This document shows, one piece after another, positions 49,240 to 60,869 of a DNA stretch of 64,000 bases. The notes beneath the pieces were generated by a model that had not been told where the DNA came from, made no database searches, and saw only the letters and a program-made list of their open reading frames with translations. How positions within the stretch are numbered: position 1 is the first letter of the stretch; every line of letters begins with the position of its first letter. Both the position numbers and the translations under genes were made by a program. Source of the DNA: Aspidiotus rigidus (Eukaryota > Arthropoda > Insecta > Hemiptera > Diaspididae); contig JAVHKY010000030.1 in the NCBI GenBank assembly GCA_035079385.1, positions 5,929,001-5,993,000 of the forward strand. The letters are read 5' to 3'.

Positions 49240-50100
49240 CTGAAATATTTTAGGCTGTGGACAACATAAACACTGATCCCGAACCTGATTCTGAAATTTG
49301 TTAGTTCGATCCACTTCTCCTCGCCGTTGTAATCTATAAGTGGTTTAGTATAGGCTTCTATACTGCTGTACGTTGGACTTATGTTCGGTCTGGTTTCATG
49401 AAGGCTAATAACGGCCGTCTATAAATTACGTGAGGTATTTGGGGGGGGGGAAGCCGACTCTCACCAAATCTCACGTGAGAGGGAAGGGATATCAGAAGAT
49501 CTCACGTAATTTTTTCATAATCTCAAATAAAATTAATAAAATTAAAACAAAAAAAATAATCATGAGTTTTAACAGGGAATCCGATTTATCGGGGGGGTTA
49601 GAAAAAACGTCCCAAATCTCGGATCTCGAAGATTCTCCAAGTCCCCCTCCTATGACATATAGCTTGAGGCGGGGTCTGTGACGTCACACTTTGATGACGT
49701 CATAGATCAGCTTTTCATCCAAGTTCCTCTCCCATCATATTTAGCTCGGGATGCGGGCTCTGTGACGTCACAATTTGATGACGTCATAGATCAGCATTGT
49801 GACGTTACAATTTACATTTTTCAGATCCCACGTCTCCTATAAAAAAGGGTATGGGAGCGGTGAATTGTGGTCTCGTTAGGGGCGGAGGTTTCAATTTACA
49901 TCAGGGACTTTGAAAAATATCGTTTTTCGATTCAGAGGAACGTCCAACAATTTTGACGATCGAGTTAAACATACATGAGGAGAGGAGCTTGGAGTAATTT
50001 CGACCATAAAAGAGAAGGGGAGTTGAAGAAATTTTGATCTTCAAGCTACATAAAAAAGAAGGGGGTACTAGGAAGAATTTCGACGGTCAGGTGAACTGGT
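49240..50100. repeat. Cluster of interspersed repeats with TGACGTCA pairs
   Basis: Positions 49240-49410 are a minus-orientation copy of the 24270-24420 segment ('ctataagtggtttagtatag', 'ctggtttcatgaaggctaat'). Positions 49413-49450 hold 'gtctataaattacgtgaggt' followed by a G10 tract, a motif shared with 54256-54280. Positions 49610-49800 are an 84-bp tandem dimer with four TGACGTCA sites. Positions 49960-50100 hold diverged TATATA/TCGA-type units. Confidence 0.7.
49665..49800 (+). repeat. 84-bp tandem dimer, each unit with two TGACGTCA sites 16 bp apart
   Basis: Palindromes start at 49679, 49695, 49763 and 49779. Spacing is 16 bp within a unit and 84 bp between units, and the phrase 'gatgacgtcatagatcagc' occurs in both. 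Confidence 0.85.
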
Positions 50101-50109
50101 GAGCTGCGA

Positions 50110-53100
50110 GTTTTCCTCCTTTCTGATGCTATCTCTCAAAAAATTGTTTCTAATTTTTGAAATTATTTCGGTAATGCTAGATTCAAAGAATATGAAATTC
50201 TCGTATCAGAAATAGAGAGGAAAATCTTGTGCTTCGATAAAGCTTTTCTCTCTCCATCGGTCCCGTTCAATCCAGCATTTGAGAACGATACTCTTCGGTT
50301 TACGAGAAAGAGAAGTGTATTGTAACGTCACCCAGAGAATCGAGAGTGTGGACAACTATCTTCCAGCTTTTCCTCTATCTTTGAGGTCTGTGGTCGGTTC
50401 TGTTCTGGATTCTTATCATTCTTCTTTTCCTTCTGTTTAGTATTTATACTCATGTATGCGTGATGTGCTCATAATTTTCCTTGTCTGCGATTAAATTAAT
50501 AACCACTCTTTCTATCAATATATTTCTCTTCTCGTCAGTGCACTGCTTCTCGTACCTCAAATATCTTGATTATGTTGGAAACACGATACAGCAAAATGAT
50601 AAATACTGTCCAAAACAAAAATAGACTTTACCACCATCCTTCGTAATATCTCGCTTGACTAGATTTGATGAGTATGGTATCGTTTTACGCGCTATTATTT
50701 AACTCATTGTTTTGTTCAACTCTGAGCCGTAAATAGAGGAAAGTAAGAACAGAGATTCGCCACAAACCATTAATAACGTATGACTCAGAGAAACCGAAGA
50801 TCTCAAAAGAGTGACCGTTTATCTCTGTCGTCCAAACTAACTCAAGCCTATACTGCGACAAGAATACAAAAACTCGAATGGTTCCGGATTATCGACAAAT
50901 TTGATAAATTGTTCAAACTGAATCATAGGTAATGAATGTTCGACAATATTTTTTCAATTCTTTGATTATCATTTCTGCAGTTTGAAAGTTACAAAAATTC
51001 CTCTCTAGAGGCCTAACTGCGTTACACTGAGTGATTAGGTCATCTCTTAAAAATTGAAACCGCGTAAAAAAGTTCATGAAAACAAATGATTAATCGTATT
51101 GTCGCTTTGTTAAATACAATCGCCATTCCCAAGCTTAGAATACTTCTCAATCAGTTCGAAAGAAAAAAAAGTTACCGTAATATATTTGCTTGTTTTCATC
51201 AAGTACATCGCTCTACCTCAAATTTTTTACGAAGAATTTTTATCACGTGTGAACATTGCATCGCTCTATGCAAACATTCGCATTCTTTAGTTCGCTGATG
51301 TACATCGCTAATGAATGAAATTGGTTCCTTGACGGATTTTTCTTCAAATGTACGTAATTATCTTTTTCTCACTCGAGTATTGTCGGCGATTGTAGGGAAC
51401 ACATACAAATGCACTAAACCAGATTGAACGGTCACAGAATAGAAAACCGATTTGAATATGGATACATTTAAACCTGTCACGGAACCGTTAATCTTAACGA
51501 ATAATTCTACGTAATTGTACCTCTTTCATTAGTTATAAGTCTGCGAAATGTAAAATCTTTCAGAGTGGCCACAGGTTCACGTTCCTTACTACGCCTCAAA
51601 TTTCCCCTTTCGAAACAAGAGAGGTACGGAACGTAGTTAAACGAATCGTTCGATTTTTTAAATTCTCCCTCATCTTCCAGCGTAATAACATCAACTGGCT
51701 TGAGGTCAAATTTTCCACGGATTGTGGTATTCTTCTCTATTTAATCGATAAAAACTCTAACGAATTCAGGTTTTTGCTCCCTGACGTCAATAATCGAATC
51801 GTACGAGAAGGTACACGCGGATCTATTATAAGAGCGAGGTATTTTTCCGTATTACGGCGAGGTCGGGGATACAAAGAGGTCGATATTGCTCTTGGTGAAA
51901 CTCGATAAGCAAATATTTTAAATAAATAACACTAGAGACGTCACCAGAACAAATACGATAGGCAACCCGCAACCCACGATACGATGTAGGTCTTCAGTCT
52001 TCCGCCGAGATAAAGATCTAAATGTATTTTCTCGACTGCATTTCCCTTGGATTATCAATCAGAGTATAACTCAGACTCCATGACGTTTATATAAATATAA
52101 CATCCAGCGTTCGCTAAACAGAATCATACAGCTTTCGCGAGTATATCATTTGATTACGATCGCGATCGGTTGGTCTCGACGACGTGTTCTTGATGCTGAC
52201 CGCAGAAGATAAAATACACATTACAAGTACACCATCGTAGTTTTAATTTCACAACGAAAGTGAAAGGACAATACCCTCATTGTTTCCTCCGGCCCGTGAA
52301 CGCGATTACGAGTGTATATTTTACAGTACATTGAAATGCATACTCTTTCATCAAATTAAATGACGTGTTTGTATGTTTGCCCAAGGAGTGCACACGTAAC
52401 GAAAGCACACTCTACTTTTACCTCGTCATCATCGTCTTCTCAAGACTAGCCAATAGTAATTTTTCTTATTTTCTTGTAAATAAATGTATTGGGGAGCTCG
52501 TGTTTTCTCAAAACTTTGATAGCAATCATATACTTCGTTCTGCGACTATACCCTGCATCCTACCATCGTCCTAACTTCCAATTATTGTGCACTTCTTCCC
52601 GATATTACGAAACCAGTATTTATATTTTTAGATTTCAACCTTGATTACGTGTGACGAATCTGTCATCATTAAATTATTTCTGTATTTATAGACGCGTTTG
52701 TACGCAGAGAGACTAGAGTCAAGTATAATAACTTATAGACATCTGTGATCGAATATGGAACGGTGAAAGAGAGAAAAAAGAAAATCCACACCGGCAATAA
52801 TACCCGAGAATACGTAATCTGTCACTCAGGTGTCCGAACGTCTCATGATAAATGATCGTTCGTGACATTTTCTCATACCGAACTTAATTTCATACTACAT
52901 ATAACTTTTTTTCTTTCAAATAAGTACACCAAGGATTGTGATGCACTCTCCGTTTCTTACAACTTCTTAAATGCATGAGTATTAGTTATGAGCTGTATAA
53001 TCGTCAACGGTAACAGTATCGAGTTTATGTGCTCTTGTTTTAGAGTGAAACTGTTATCTTATATTGGTCATGAAATTTATTGGCTGATGAATCCAAAATT

Positions 53101-53760
53101 AGGTCATCATTGAGCCGCCTCATATCCCTGAAGATCACTCTTTTCGAGCTCCAGGAGACATATTGGGGACAATAAAATTGCAAACATCAAGGGGCGGCTG
53201 GTGCATGTTCATCTTGGAAATTCAGAAAGGATAATTTCCAATTGGAAGGCTTGACAATCCCCTCCTACCACCATCAACTTCAACACCCGCAAATAAGATC
53301 TGCATAACATGAGACGTTGAATAACCCGATTTTAGATTGAAAATAAGAATAACAATGGAAGTATAGGTATAAAAACTTTTGTTTGTTGGAATTAAGATTT
53401 TCATCTTGGTTACAGATTAAATATTTTTTGGAGGTAGGAGACTGAAGTACACCAACAATTCTTTCCAACCAATTAGCGATCAAGATTGCGTGAAAGGAAA
53501 ATTATTCTTCCTTAAGAAAAACTTCGATACTCGTATCTCCTCAGTTATTTTCCCGGATTATTTCGCCCACTTTTATCGAGTGGAATAGATAGGTCCTTCA
53601 ACTTTTAAAATAATCCGCCGAGGTCGCTACTCAGAAGATGAGAGCCTGCAATCAAACAGACCTGTTGACAGATAACGAAGCCGGCTGGATAACACCTAGA
53701 GAAGGATTTCGACCATATACAATCTATTTTTGAGTACATTACTCTCACTCCAAAGGTGAT
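50110..53760. other. Non-coding stretch
   Basis: No exon recognised. A TATA-like 'tttatataaatataa' at about 52086-52100 in a region with moderate CpG content could be a core promoter; neither orientation has a supporting first exon. Confidence 0.3.
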
Positions 53761-53770
53761 ACAAAAACAG

Positions 53771-54285
53771 AGAGATTTTCTGGCAGAGTCAAATAAATAA
53801 ATATCTTGTTTCACGACTACTAGTAAATGACCTCATTTATATTTTGAGACCACGCCTGCTTCCTGATAAAATCATGGCCTAGCTTGTAAATTGTTCGTTT
53901 TGGACTAAGATAGATGCGGTATACTGTAAGACGAGCTATTTAGCTCATGGATGCTCACATAGTGCATTTTGGCGTCATAACCATCCATGACAGCTGCCTG
54001 TGAAGTCATCAGCATTCATGACGTCATCAGCTTGGGCTCTCTCTCCTCTTCCATGGAGATCACTCACTCCGTTCGTACGCCCCCCCCCCCCCAACAGTCT
54101 CCATTATACGAGGGCCAATAGTATTACTGCTGAAGTCTCTCTTATATTAGGCCTCGCTCTGATGGAGTCATACTTGCAGATTTCAGAATTGAGGTACTAC
54201 TCCTCAGTCTCCATTACACTGACAGTACACTAAATTGTACAGGACCTATTATAGGGGCGTCCATAAATTAAGTGAGGCAGTTTTT
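53771..54285 (+). repeat. TGACGTCA-family interspersed repeat, shorter copy
   Basis: Starts with the 'agagtcaaataaataaatatc' head, continues through 'accacgcctgcttcctgata', one intact TGACGTCA (54019), 'gatcactcactccgttcgta', a C tract (about 54078-54091) and 'acagtctccattatacga'. It ends at 54256-54280 with 'ggggcgtccataaattaagt', the same motif that bounds the inverted copy at 49413. Confidence 0.75.
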
Positions 54286-54299
54286 ACGATCTTCTCGCA

Positions 54300-56530
54300 C
54301 TCCCCTCCCCCCTTGTTGAGATGTCGTGAGATTCGGTTTGAACTCCCCCCATTGTTTAGACCGTTTTAAATCATTCAATTATTGTTTGGGACATATTTTT
54401 GGAGTTTTAACCATCGTCTTGAACAAATTTCGAATGTTTTAAACACCAGGTTTGAACATCGTTTAAAACAACGTTCTAATTTTGTTTTTTACTTTTTCAA
54501 CCCTGGAAAAATTGTCAAATATTCATTTTTAGTGAAGAATTATGATGAAAATATGGAAAAGAACAAGGTTTCTTATATTTTTTAATGTATTGAAAAAAAC
54601 AAGTTCAAAACAAAAAAACACGTTTTGATATTTTTCTGTGGTTCAAACATGTTTTAAACATTATTTTTGTTTAAAACAGCGGTTTTCAAACTTTCTTGTA
54701 CCATGGTTTTTTTTTAACCCAAAAAAATCTCGCGACTTACTGATGGTGAAGAATCCTACATTGATGAAAAAAAGATTTTGACAAAGTACAACCGAAAAAA
54801 AAAAACAAACTTATGTTTCCCACGGATCTGTCCCTGCTGTTTAGTCCGAATATTTCTTCAATTTTTAATTGCGGAGTTGCTCGCGCTATTTTCGTAATTT
54901 TATCAATTTTACTTTACTTTATTGTTTATTATTCTCATTAAAGGGAGAAAAAAATATTTCATATAAATTTTTCATTACTTCGCGACACACCTTTAAGAAA
55001 ACCGCTGGTTTAAAAACATTGCAACCCTGGTTTTGTGTTTGCTCCGCGCGGCAATCTGAATTCCCAAATTCGGAATTCAGTAGGAGCGCTAGTGGCAATT
55101 TTTAGAATGCACTAAAAGGTGAATATAATAATATGGTGTTTTTGACTATGAGTACAGCCATGCCATAAGAGTTTATTATACATATATCGAACCAACTCTA
55201 CTGTTCTAAATATTGTTTTATGCAGTAAAATGTGAAGAATGAAAATTGTAGTTGTTCATATCAGAAGTAACATTGTTTTTTTGTCTATGTGGGACTTTTT
55301 TTTCGTTTTGCTTTCTCCTGAGATAGTCTGTTGATCTTGAAGAATCTTTTTTGAACTTTATAAAAATCTGTGTAATCAACTTTTTAGAAATCCACAGAAT
55401 TTTATATTACCATTAAATAAAACCAAATACAAACGAGTGTAAAAATTGAAACAGTTCGCGCATAACTTTTCTCACATCTTCATCTTTTTTACCAAATAGC
55501 TTCAACCAATCAGAAAACACTATTTGTTTTGCCGCTAGAGGGCAGACCTTTTACCCGAATTGGCGAATATTAATTACGTTTGACTGTTGAATTTTTGGTG
55601 ATTGGTTTGCCTTGCGCTGTGATTGTGGTACCTAATGTAATTTTGGAAATGGCGGTTATGCTGTATGTGTTCTCGTAAGCAAGATCATTCGATTTCACTT
55701 CACCGGTTCACCTTATATTCAGCTTTCTACCTGTTTGGCTGTTCATATTGCATTTTGACTCAAAAGTTGTAAAATAAAATTAAGTAAAAGAAAAATTCTT
55801 AAACCCTTCCATTTAATTTACTCAAATCCTCTTAAAAATAGAAAATTTTCATCCTCCTGCTTCACCACTCCAAAATTTATCGCTAATCAATATTACACAA
55901 ACATCATGTAATGCTCCAGGAACGATACAAAAGTGTGCGGCCAAATAAATTCAAAATTTGAAAGTAACATTTAATCCAATAATCTTGGTAACTAATAAAG
56001 TAGAATCGTAGACCCTTGAAGAAATTTCTCAATTTTAGTGCTCTACTTACACCTCACTCACTCAATAAGAGTTCCAACAATAGTTAGATAGGGGGAAACC
56101 ATCGATGTTATAAAGTTCACTGTCCTAAAAGAGACACAGAACATAAGCTCGTAGAAATTTTTTTTTCTCTTCATTTTATTTACGAGCTGAAGGACTCTGA
56201 CAGGTTATCAGTTCGCCGCATTTTGATGACACAATTTTTCAGAATTTTACAAGTGAAATATTGAAAGTTTCGACGTAAAATAAAGGATGTAAACGGGAAT
56301 AATCGCTCGAATGATTTCGTTGATATCCACCTAGTTAGTGTTTTTATAATTCAAGAGTCAGGCAGTTCTTGACGGGATTGAAGGTAGTTCTCTTGAGCGT
56401 GCTGTAGCTGACACCCTTCCAAGAAGAGTCAAACCACTCATTTCATTGATATAAAGTACCAATTTCTCAAAACAATAGCGTATTATTGCGAATGTGAGGG
56501 AAAATCGCCCTAGTGGTCCTGCTGACATCC
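54300..56530. other. Non-coding stretch with a small repeat fragment
   Basis: Positions 54360-54720 contain repeated 'gttttaaac'/'tttgaacatcgtttaaaac' motifs. Positions 55990-56075 resemble 8085-8170. No gene. Confidence 0.4.
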
Positions 56531-56546
56531 CTGTGGCTGTCTAGTA

Positions 56547-56677
56547 AAGCAATTCTCAAACTGGGAGCTGCGAACGGTTGGAGTAACTTTTAAAAAATAG
56601 TGGTTTTTAATAAATTTACTCATATTCAATTTTTTTTTCTAAGGGGGCCGCCGTCTCCAAAAGTTTGAGAACCACTG
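56547..56677. mobile_element. hAT-type MITE (131 bp)
   Basis: The right end reads AGTTTGAGAACCACTG, the reverse complement of CAGTGGTTCTCAAACT, a terminal inverted repeat common in hAT elements. The left end AAGCAATTCTCAAACT is a diverged partner. Flanks are gtctagta (56539-56546) and gtctagct (56678-56685), agreeing at 6 of 8 positions as an 8-bp target duplication would after decay. The interior is non-coding. Confidence 0.75.
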
Positions 56678-56689
56678 GTCTAGCTTAGT

Positions 56690-59385
56690 TTTATCGTTTG
56701 AATATAAAAATAGCTGCATCTTATATAGCTACGAATATATCCATATTCAATCCAGTCATATTTAAGTTTTGCATCTCCCTCAAAATGTTAACGATGGACT
56801 TCAATTGCAAAAGTAACAAGTTTTTCAAGTCTAATAACCTCGCAATAGGTCATATTTTTAAATTCATGGTTTTATTGGCTTGTAAAGAAGAATGTTTATG
56901 AATCTACGAAAAAATAAAATATTATTTGAAAAACTCCACGTGGTTTTTATCATCAAATGTGATAATTTGTATAGAATCGATAATGAGCTACCTTAGATTA
57001 CATTCTCACGAACCGGGGAAATTTTCTTCTAACTTTCTATTTTTGAAAGTTGAAAATTTTCCAAAATTTTTCAAATTCGAAGTATGAGTCCATTTTAGCT
57101 GGAATATTGAAATCAGGGTAAGCGAGTGACGATCCAGACAATGATATATTTAATTTATGTAATGGTATCTATGATACCAAAAAATTTAATTTATACTCGT
57201 AATTTTAAAACGCACTAGGTATGTTTTTGGGAAAGTATTAGAAATAATGTAGTCTCTGACGCCAAATTATGGCCGCAACCTACACCAAAAGTTGGCAAAG
57301 AATTGGATTAAGAAATCATGAACACGAGCAAAAATTTCATACTATCAAGTTCATTTAACTGTAATTACGTATCGATTAGGTTAATTTCGCTGAGTTTACG
57401 AGTACGTTTCTGATGGCATTCGCGAGTACGGACGGGAAGAGGTAATTTTTGACAGCCTCAAACTTTTTGTACTCAATGCTAGATAATAATACTTGGGCTC
57501 ACCGTCGTCTGAAGTTGATAGTAATTCAATAACGTGTAAAAGAGTACACTAAATTTCTCTTCATACCCTACGCGGTACATTTCTCGGGATTAAACATAGA
57601 ACAACAAAGCGTTTACTCGTACGACGGTTTGCAACCACTGAATTCCAATCGGTTGGACTGAGTTTGATGAACTGTCTGCATTCTCCGACATTGTCAATGA
57701 TACCTTCGCGGCAATACAAACAAAATTTTGGAATCGGTATCGTGATTTCGTTGAAATTGTGAAATAGTTGTGACGAAATTCGCTCTGGAGCTGGATGAAC
57801 GTTGTCACGAGTTGTCTCGAGGGACTATAAATTTTTGAAAGATTGTCGAAATTTTGAAAAATGTCACGGTAGACAGTTTTTGTTCCAATTCTCGGGAAAA
57901 TACTAACCCCCTCTGATGTAGGTGATCAAATACAAATTTATGAGTGGATGTAAAATTTCAATATCTTCACGTCTCCCCTAAGAATATTCTCCGACGACTC
58001 GAATTTTAGTGACGAAGTTTATCGTGTAATTTCCGGGTTGCACCCGAATTTTGTGAATTTGTCACCTATACAGTTTATTTAGCGCACCAACGAGCGTATC
58101 CCATCATCATTTTGCTGGAAATAGTCTTCTGTACGTCCGAGAGACCAGACTGTAGATTTTACTTTCGTTCCCTTAAGCACAAGTACGAACAATGGCGGTT
58201 TTACAGATTTGCTAATGTGGGTGGTTTTTTACCGAAAATCAGTTCGACTATTCTTGTTTTATAAAGTAAAATGTATACGTTGAATGTAGTAAATTGATAA
58301 ATGATGAAGAAAAATCCGGGCATCAAGTATCATTCTGAATTCTTGGTCCAGCAGATTTCTTCCTTTGAAAAAAATTTGCCGCCCTAAACTGGTCTTACTC
58401 ATCCTCCCGTCCCTCTAGAACCGCCGCGAAGCACAAAATCGAATGAGGGCTGTAGAGAGGGCGGTAATTTAGTAACTTCGTTCCCGGGCCTCGGTTCTAA
58501 AGGGGGCCCACAGGCTTGCATTTAAAAAAGAAAAAGAAGGAAGGTCAATCGCGAGCGAAAAGAGCAAACAATTGTGGGATGCTCGCAGTTTCATTTTTCC
58601 CGAGTCCGGAATCCCCTCGACGGCCCTGAATCGAACGCCCAAACGGATGGACGTCAGCCTTATCCACCTCTGCCGTATTAATTTCATAAGTTTATCAATA
58701 TTCTCATTAAACTGATGTACCTAGGTTGAACAAAGAGGAAGTTCAGCTCATGAGACCACAAAAAAACGGGTAAGTTTTTGCTTTTAATACCTCTTACGTA
58801 AGACGCGTGATCGTTGAACCATTTTGCTCACAATAAATGTACTTAAAATTAGGAAAAACGACACAGATATTCGAGAGCTTCATAACCTGTTGGGCACCTA
58901 GAAACGATTCTTTGAATGTCAAAAAAAAAAGTTCGGGCCATAATAATAAAATAATATCTATGCTGAGTTCTCGTTCTTAAGATTCATGTACTGAAAACAT
59001 TTCCTAACGTTTCATTCATCTCGGTTTGGAATTCGAATTCATCCCTCTCGTCTCATATGGTTTGAAATGATTTCATCTCAAAAAGAAATTTTTTCATTAA
59101 ACATCACATTTCATGTGTAAAGTTGGTAAAATTATAACAAGGCAACTGATAAAAATATCTCTCATATCTTCTAATACTTTAAATCATAATTGACTATTCT
59201 TTTGTTCGGTTATCATCACGTAAGAGACGAATATTGTCACGTCTTCCGGTCGCACCGGTTTTTTCTGGCACAAGATCTAAATAGACTCGAGTTCACTCTA
59301 TGTATAAGCCAGAATTTGGTTTGTTTTCTTTTTTATCGATCCCTTTTACAAGTTCACAATTTGAAACAATCGTCAATATTTTTTC
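56690..59385. other. Non-coding stretch
   Basis: No gene recognised on either strand. Positions 58460-58690 have slightly higher GC and an open minus frame of 72 codons without recognisable motifs. Confidence 0.3.
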
Positions 59386-59390
59386 TTCAG

Positions 59391-59519
59391 ATCGTAGAAC
59401 AAAATCAATTAAGATCGTCGTCGGGATTAATACGAAGAAACGATTTAAATCCACCTAACGAGGAGATTCTACCACGAACTGAGTATTCAATCTACTCATA
59501 CCACGAATCTCAAAACTAA
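59391..59519 (+). CDS. Possible terminal coding exon of an unknown gene
   Basis: After a good acceptor (TTTTTTCTTCAG, exon from 59391) the frame IVEQNQLRSSSGLIRRND runs to YSIYSYHESQN and TAA at 59517-59519. The polar, tyrosine-rich ending is typical of cytoplasmic tails of membrane proteins, but I recognise no family. No upstream exon was linked to it, so it may be accidental. Confidence 0.3.
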   Translation: MVEQNQLRSSSGLIRRNDLNPPNEEILPRTEYSIYSYHESQN

Positions 59520-59529
59520 GCGGCAATTC

Positions 59530-60240
59530 TCAACTATACCAGACTAGAGTTCACTTTCTTCAAATATTCTCGACACGAGATTCCAGATTCAAACGAACAT
59601 TTTTACTGGACAAAAACATGTGCTCGTACTTTAGGGATGACATTTTGTGTTCGCTACGTTTTCTAAAAATATTCGACGTTCATGAGAAATTATAGGTTAA
59701 GCTCTCATCACCGTCTTATATTGAATTGGCACAACGTTTAACATTCACATTTGGTCTTGAATAGAATCTGTGGTCAACGTAACGATGTGTATATTACGTA
59801 TAATATGAGTAGACAGCAGTACATTGTTGAAAAACGTTCGCAGTATCACGAGTATTTCCTTCAAATTCAATTATCCGTTCATTCGACGATAGTAAAAAAA
59901 AAAAATCAAAAAGCAAGTGCATTGCTTTTAGGAAGGTTACAGAAAAACCTTCGTTAGAATTTCATTCCTGCGACGCGGAATAGGAATACATAAAATAAGG
60001 AATTTTTGAAAATTTCTGAATGGGCCTGGGTCCACGACTACCCGTTCTCCAGAGCACCTTATCACAATGAGGCAATAAATTACGTGGTGAGGAAAGAATA
60101 GCTATTCTTCCTTGTTAGTGTTATCGATGGGACAGTGAAAGCAAGACAAACTATTCTCTCCCCCATTAGAAACCACCTAGAAGAAATCTGTAGATCCCTA
60201 CGCCCCCTTCTATTGTAAATTAGGGTAAATCCTTTTTATC
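59530..60240. other. Non-coding stretch
   Basis: Nothing recognised; the 68-codon frame at 59751-59957 has no familiar motif. Confidence 0.35.
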
Positions 60241-60284
60241 TAAATTCGTTCAAGTCCCTTCCTTATCAGATACTGAAATTGAAA

Positions 60285-60855
60285 ACGACGACTTCTTCAA
60301 CGAAGTTAAAGGAGGAACGCAGGGAACCTGTTTTATGAGTCATAAGGGATTTGGTATTGAGAATTCGACCTAGATAAAGCTAGTGTAAAGAAGGCCTAGA
60401 CCTACTATAAGCCTAGTACAATATAGTTTGAGAGTCTGGGGACTTGAAGAAATTTCGACTCTCGAGCTATATATAATAGAAGGGGGACTTTAAAAAATTA
60501 TATATGGCTCGAAAGTCGAAAGTTTTCCAAGTCTTCCTCCTATCATATATAGCTCCAGAGTCGAAATTTTTTCCAAGTCCCCTTCCTATCATGTATGGCT
60601 TGACAGTCGAAATTTTTTACAAGTTCTTTGTTGGACGGCGCAGAGGCGCACGGCAAATTTCTCAAAAAGCCCCCCATAGAACAGGTTCCCTGTTGAAATC
60701 TAAATTTTTTCAAGTCCCTCTTCTAACATGGCTCGGAAGTTGAAATTTTTTCAAGTCCAAATCCTTCATTAGGGTAGGTCAGTTTTCGCCAGACATCGCA
60801 CGGGGCACGGGCCAATTTTTCCGATAACTCCCCATAGAACAGTGTTCCTCGTCAA
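60285..60855. repeat. Element with inverted termini and internal TATATA/TCGA subrepeats
   Basis: The left end 'gcagggaacctgttttatga' (60319-60338) is mirrored at the right end by 'ctccccatagaacagtgttc' (60827-60846). Inside are at least five copies of a unit of about 55 bp ('tatcatatatagctccagag', then 'tcgaaattttttccaagtcc'), in both orientations, with the orientation switch near 60485. Related pieces occur at 2.1, 20.0-20.9, 24.8-25.1 and 49.6-50.1 kb. Non-autonomous MITE-like element. Confidence 0.7.
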
Positions 60856-60869
60856 TCCGAACATGATAG

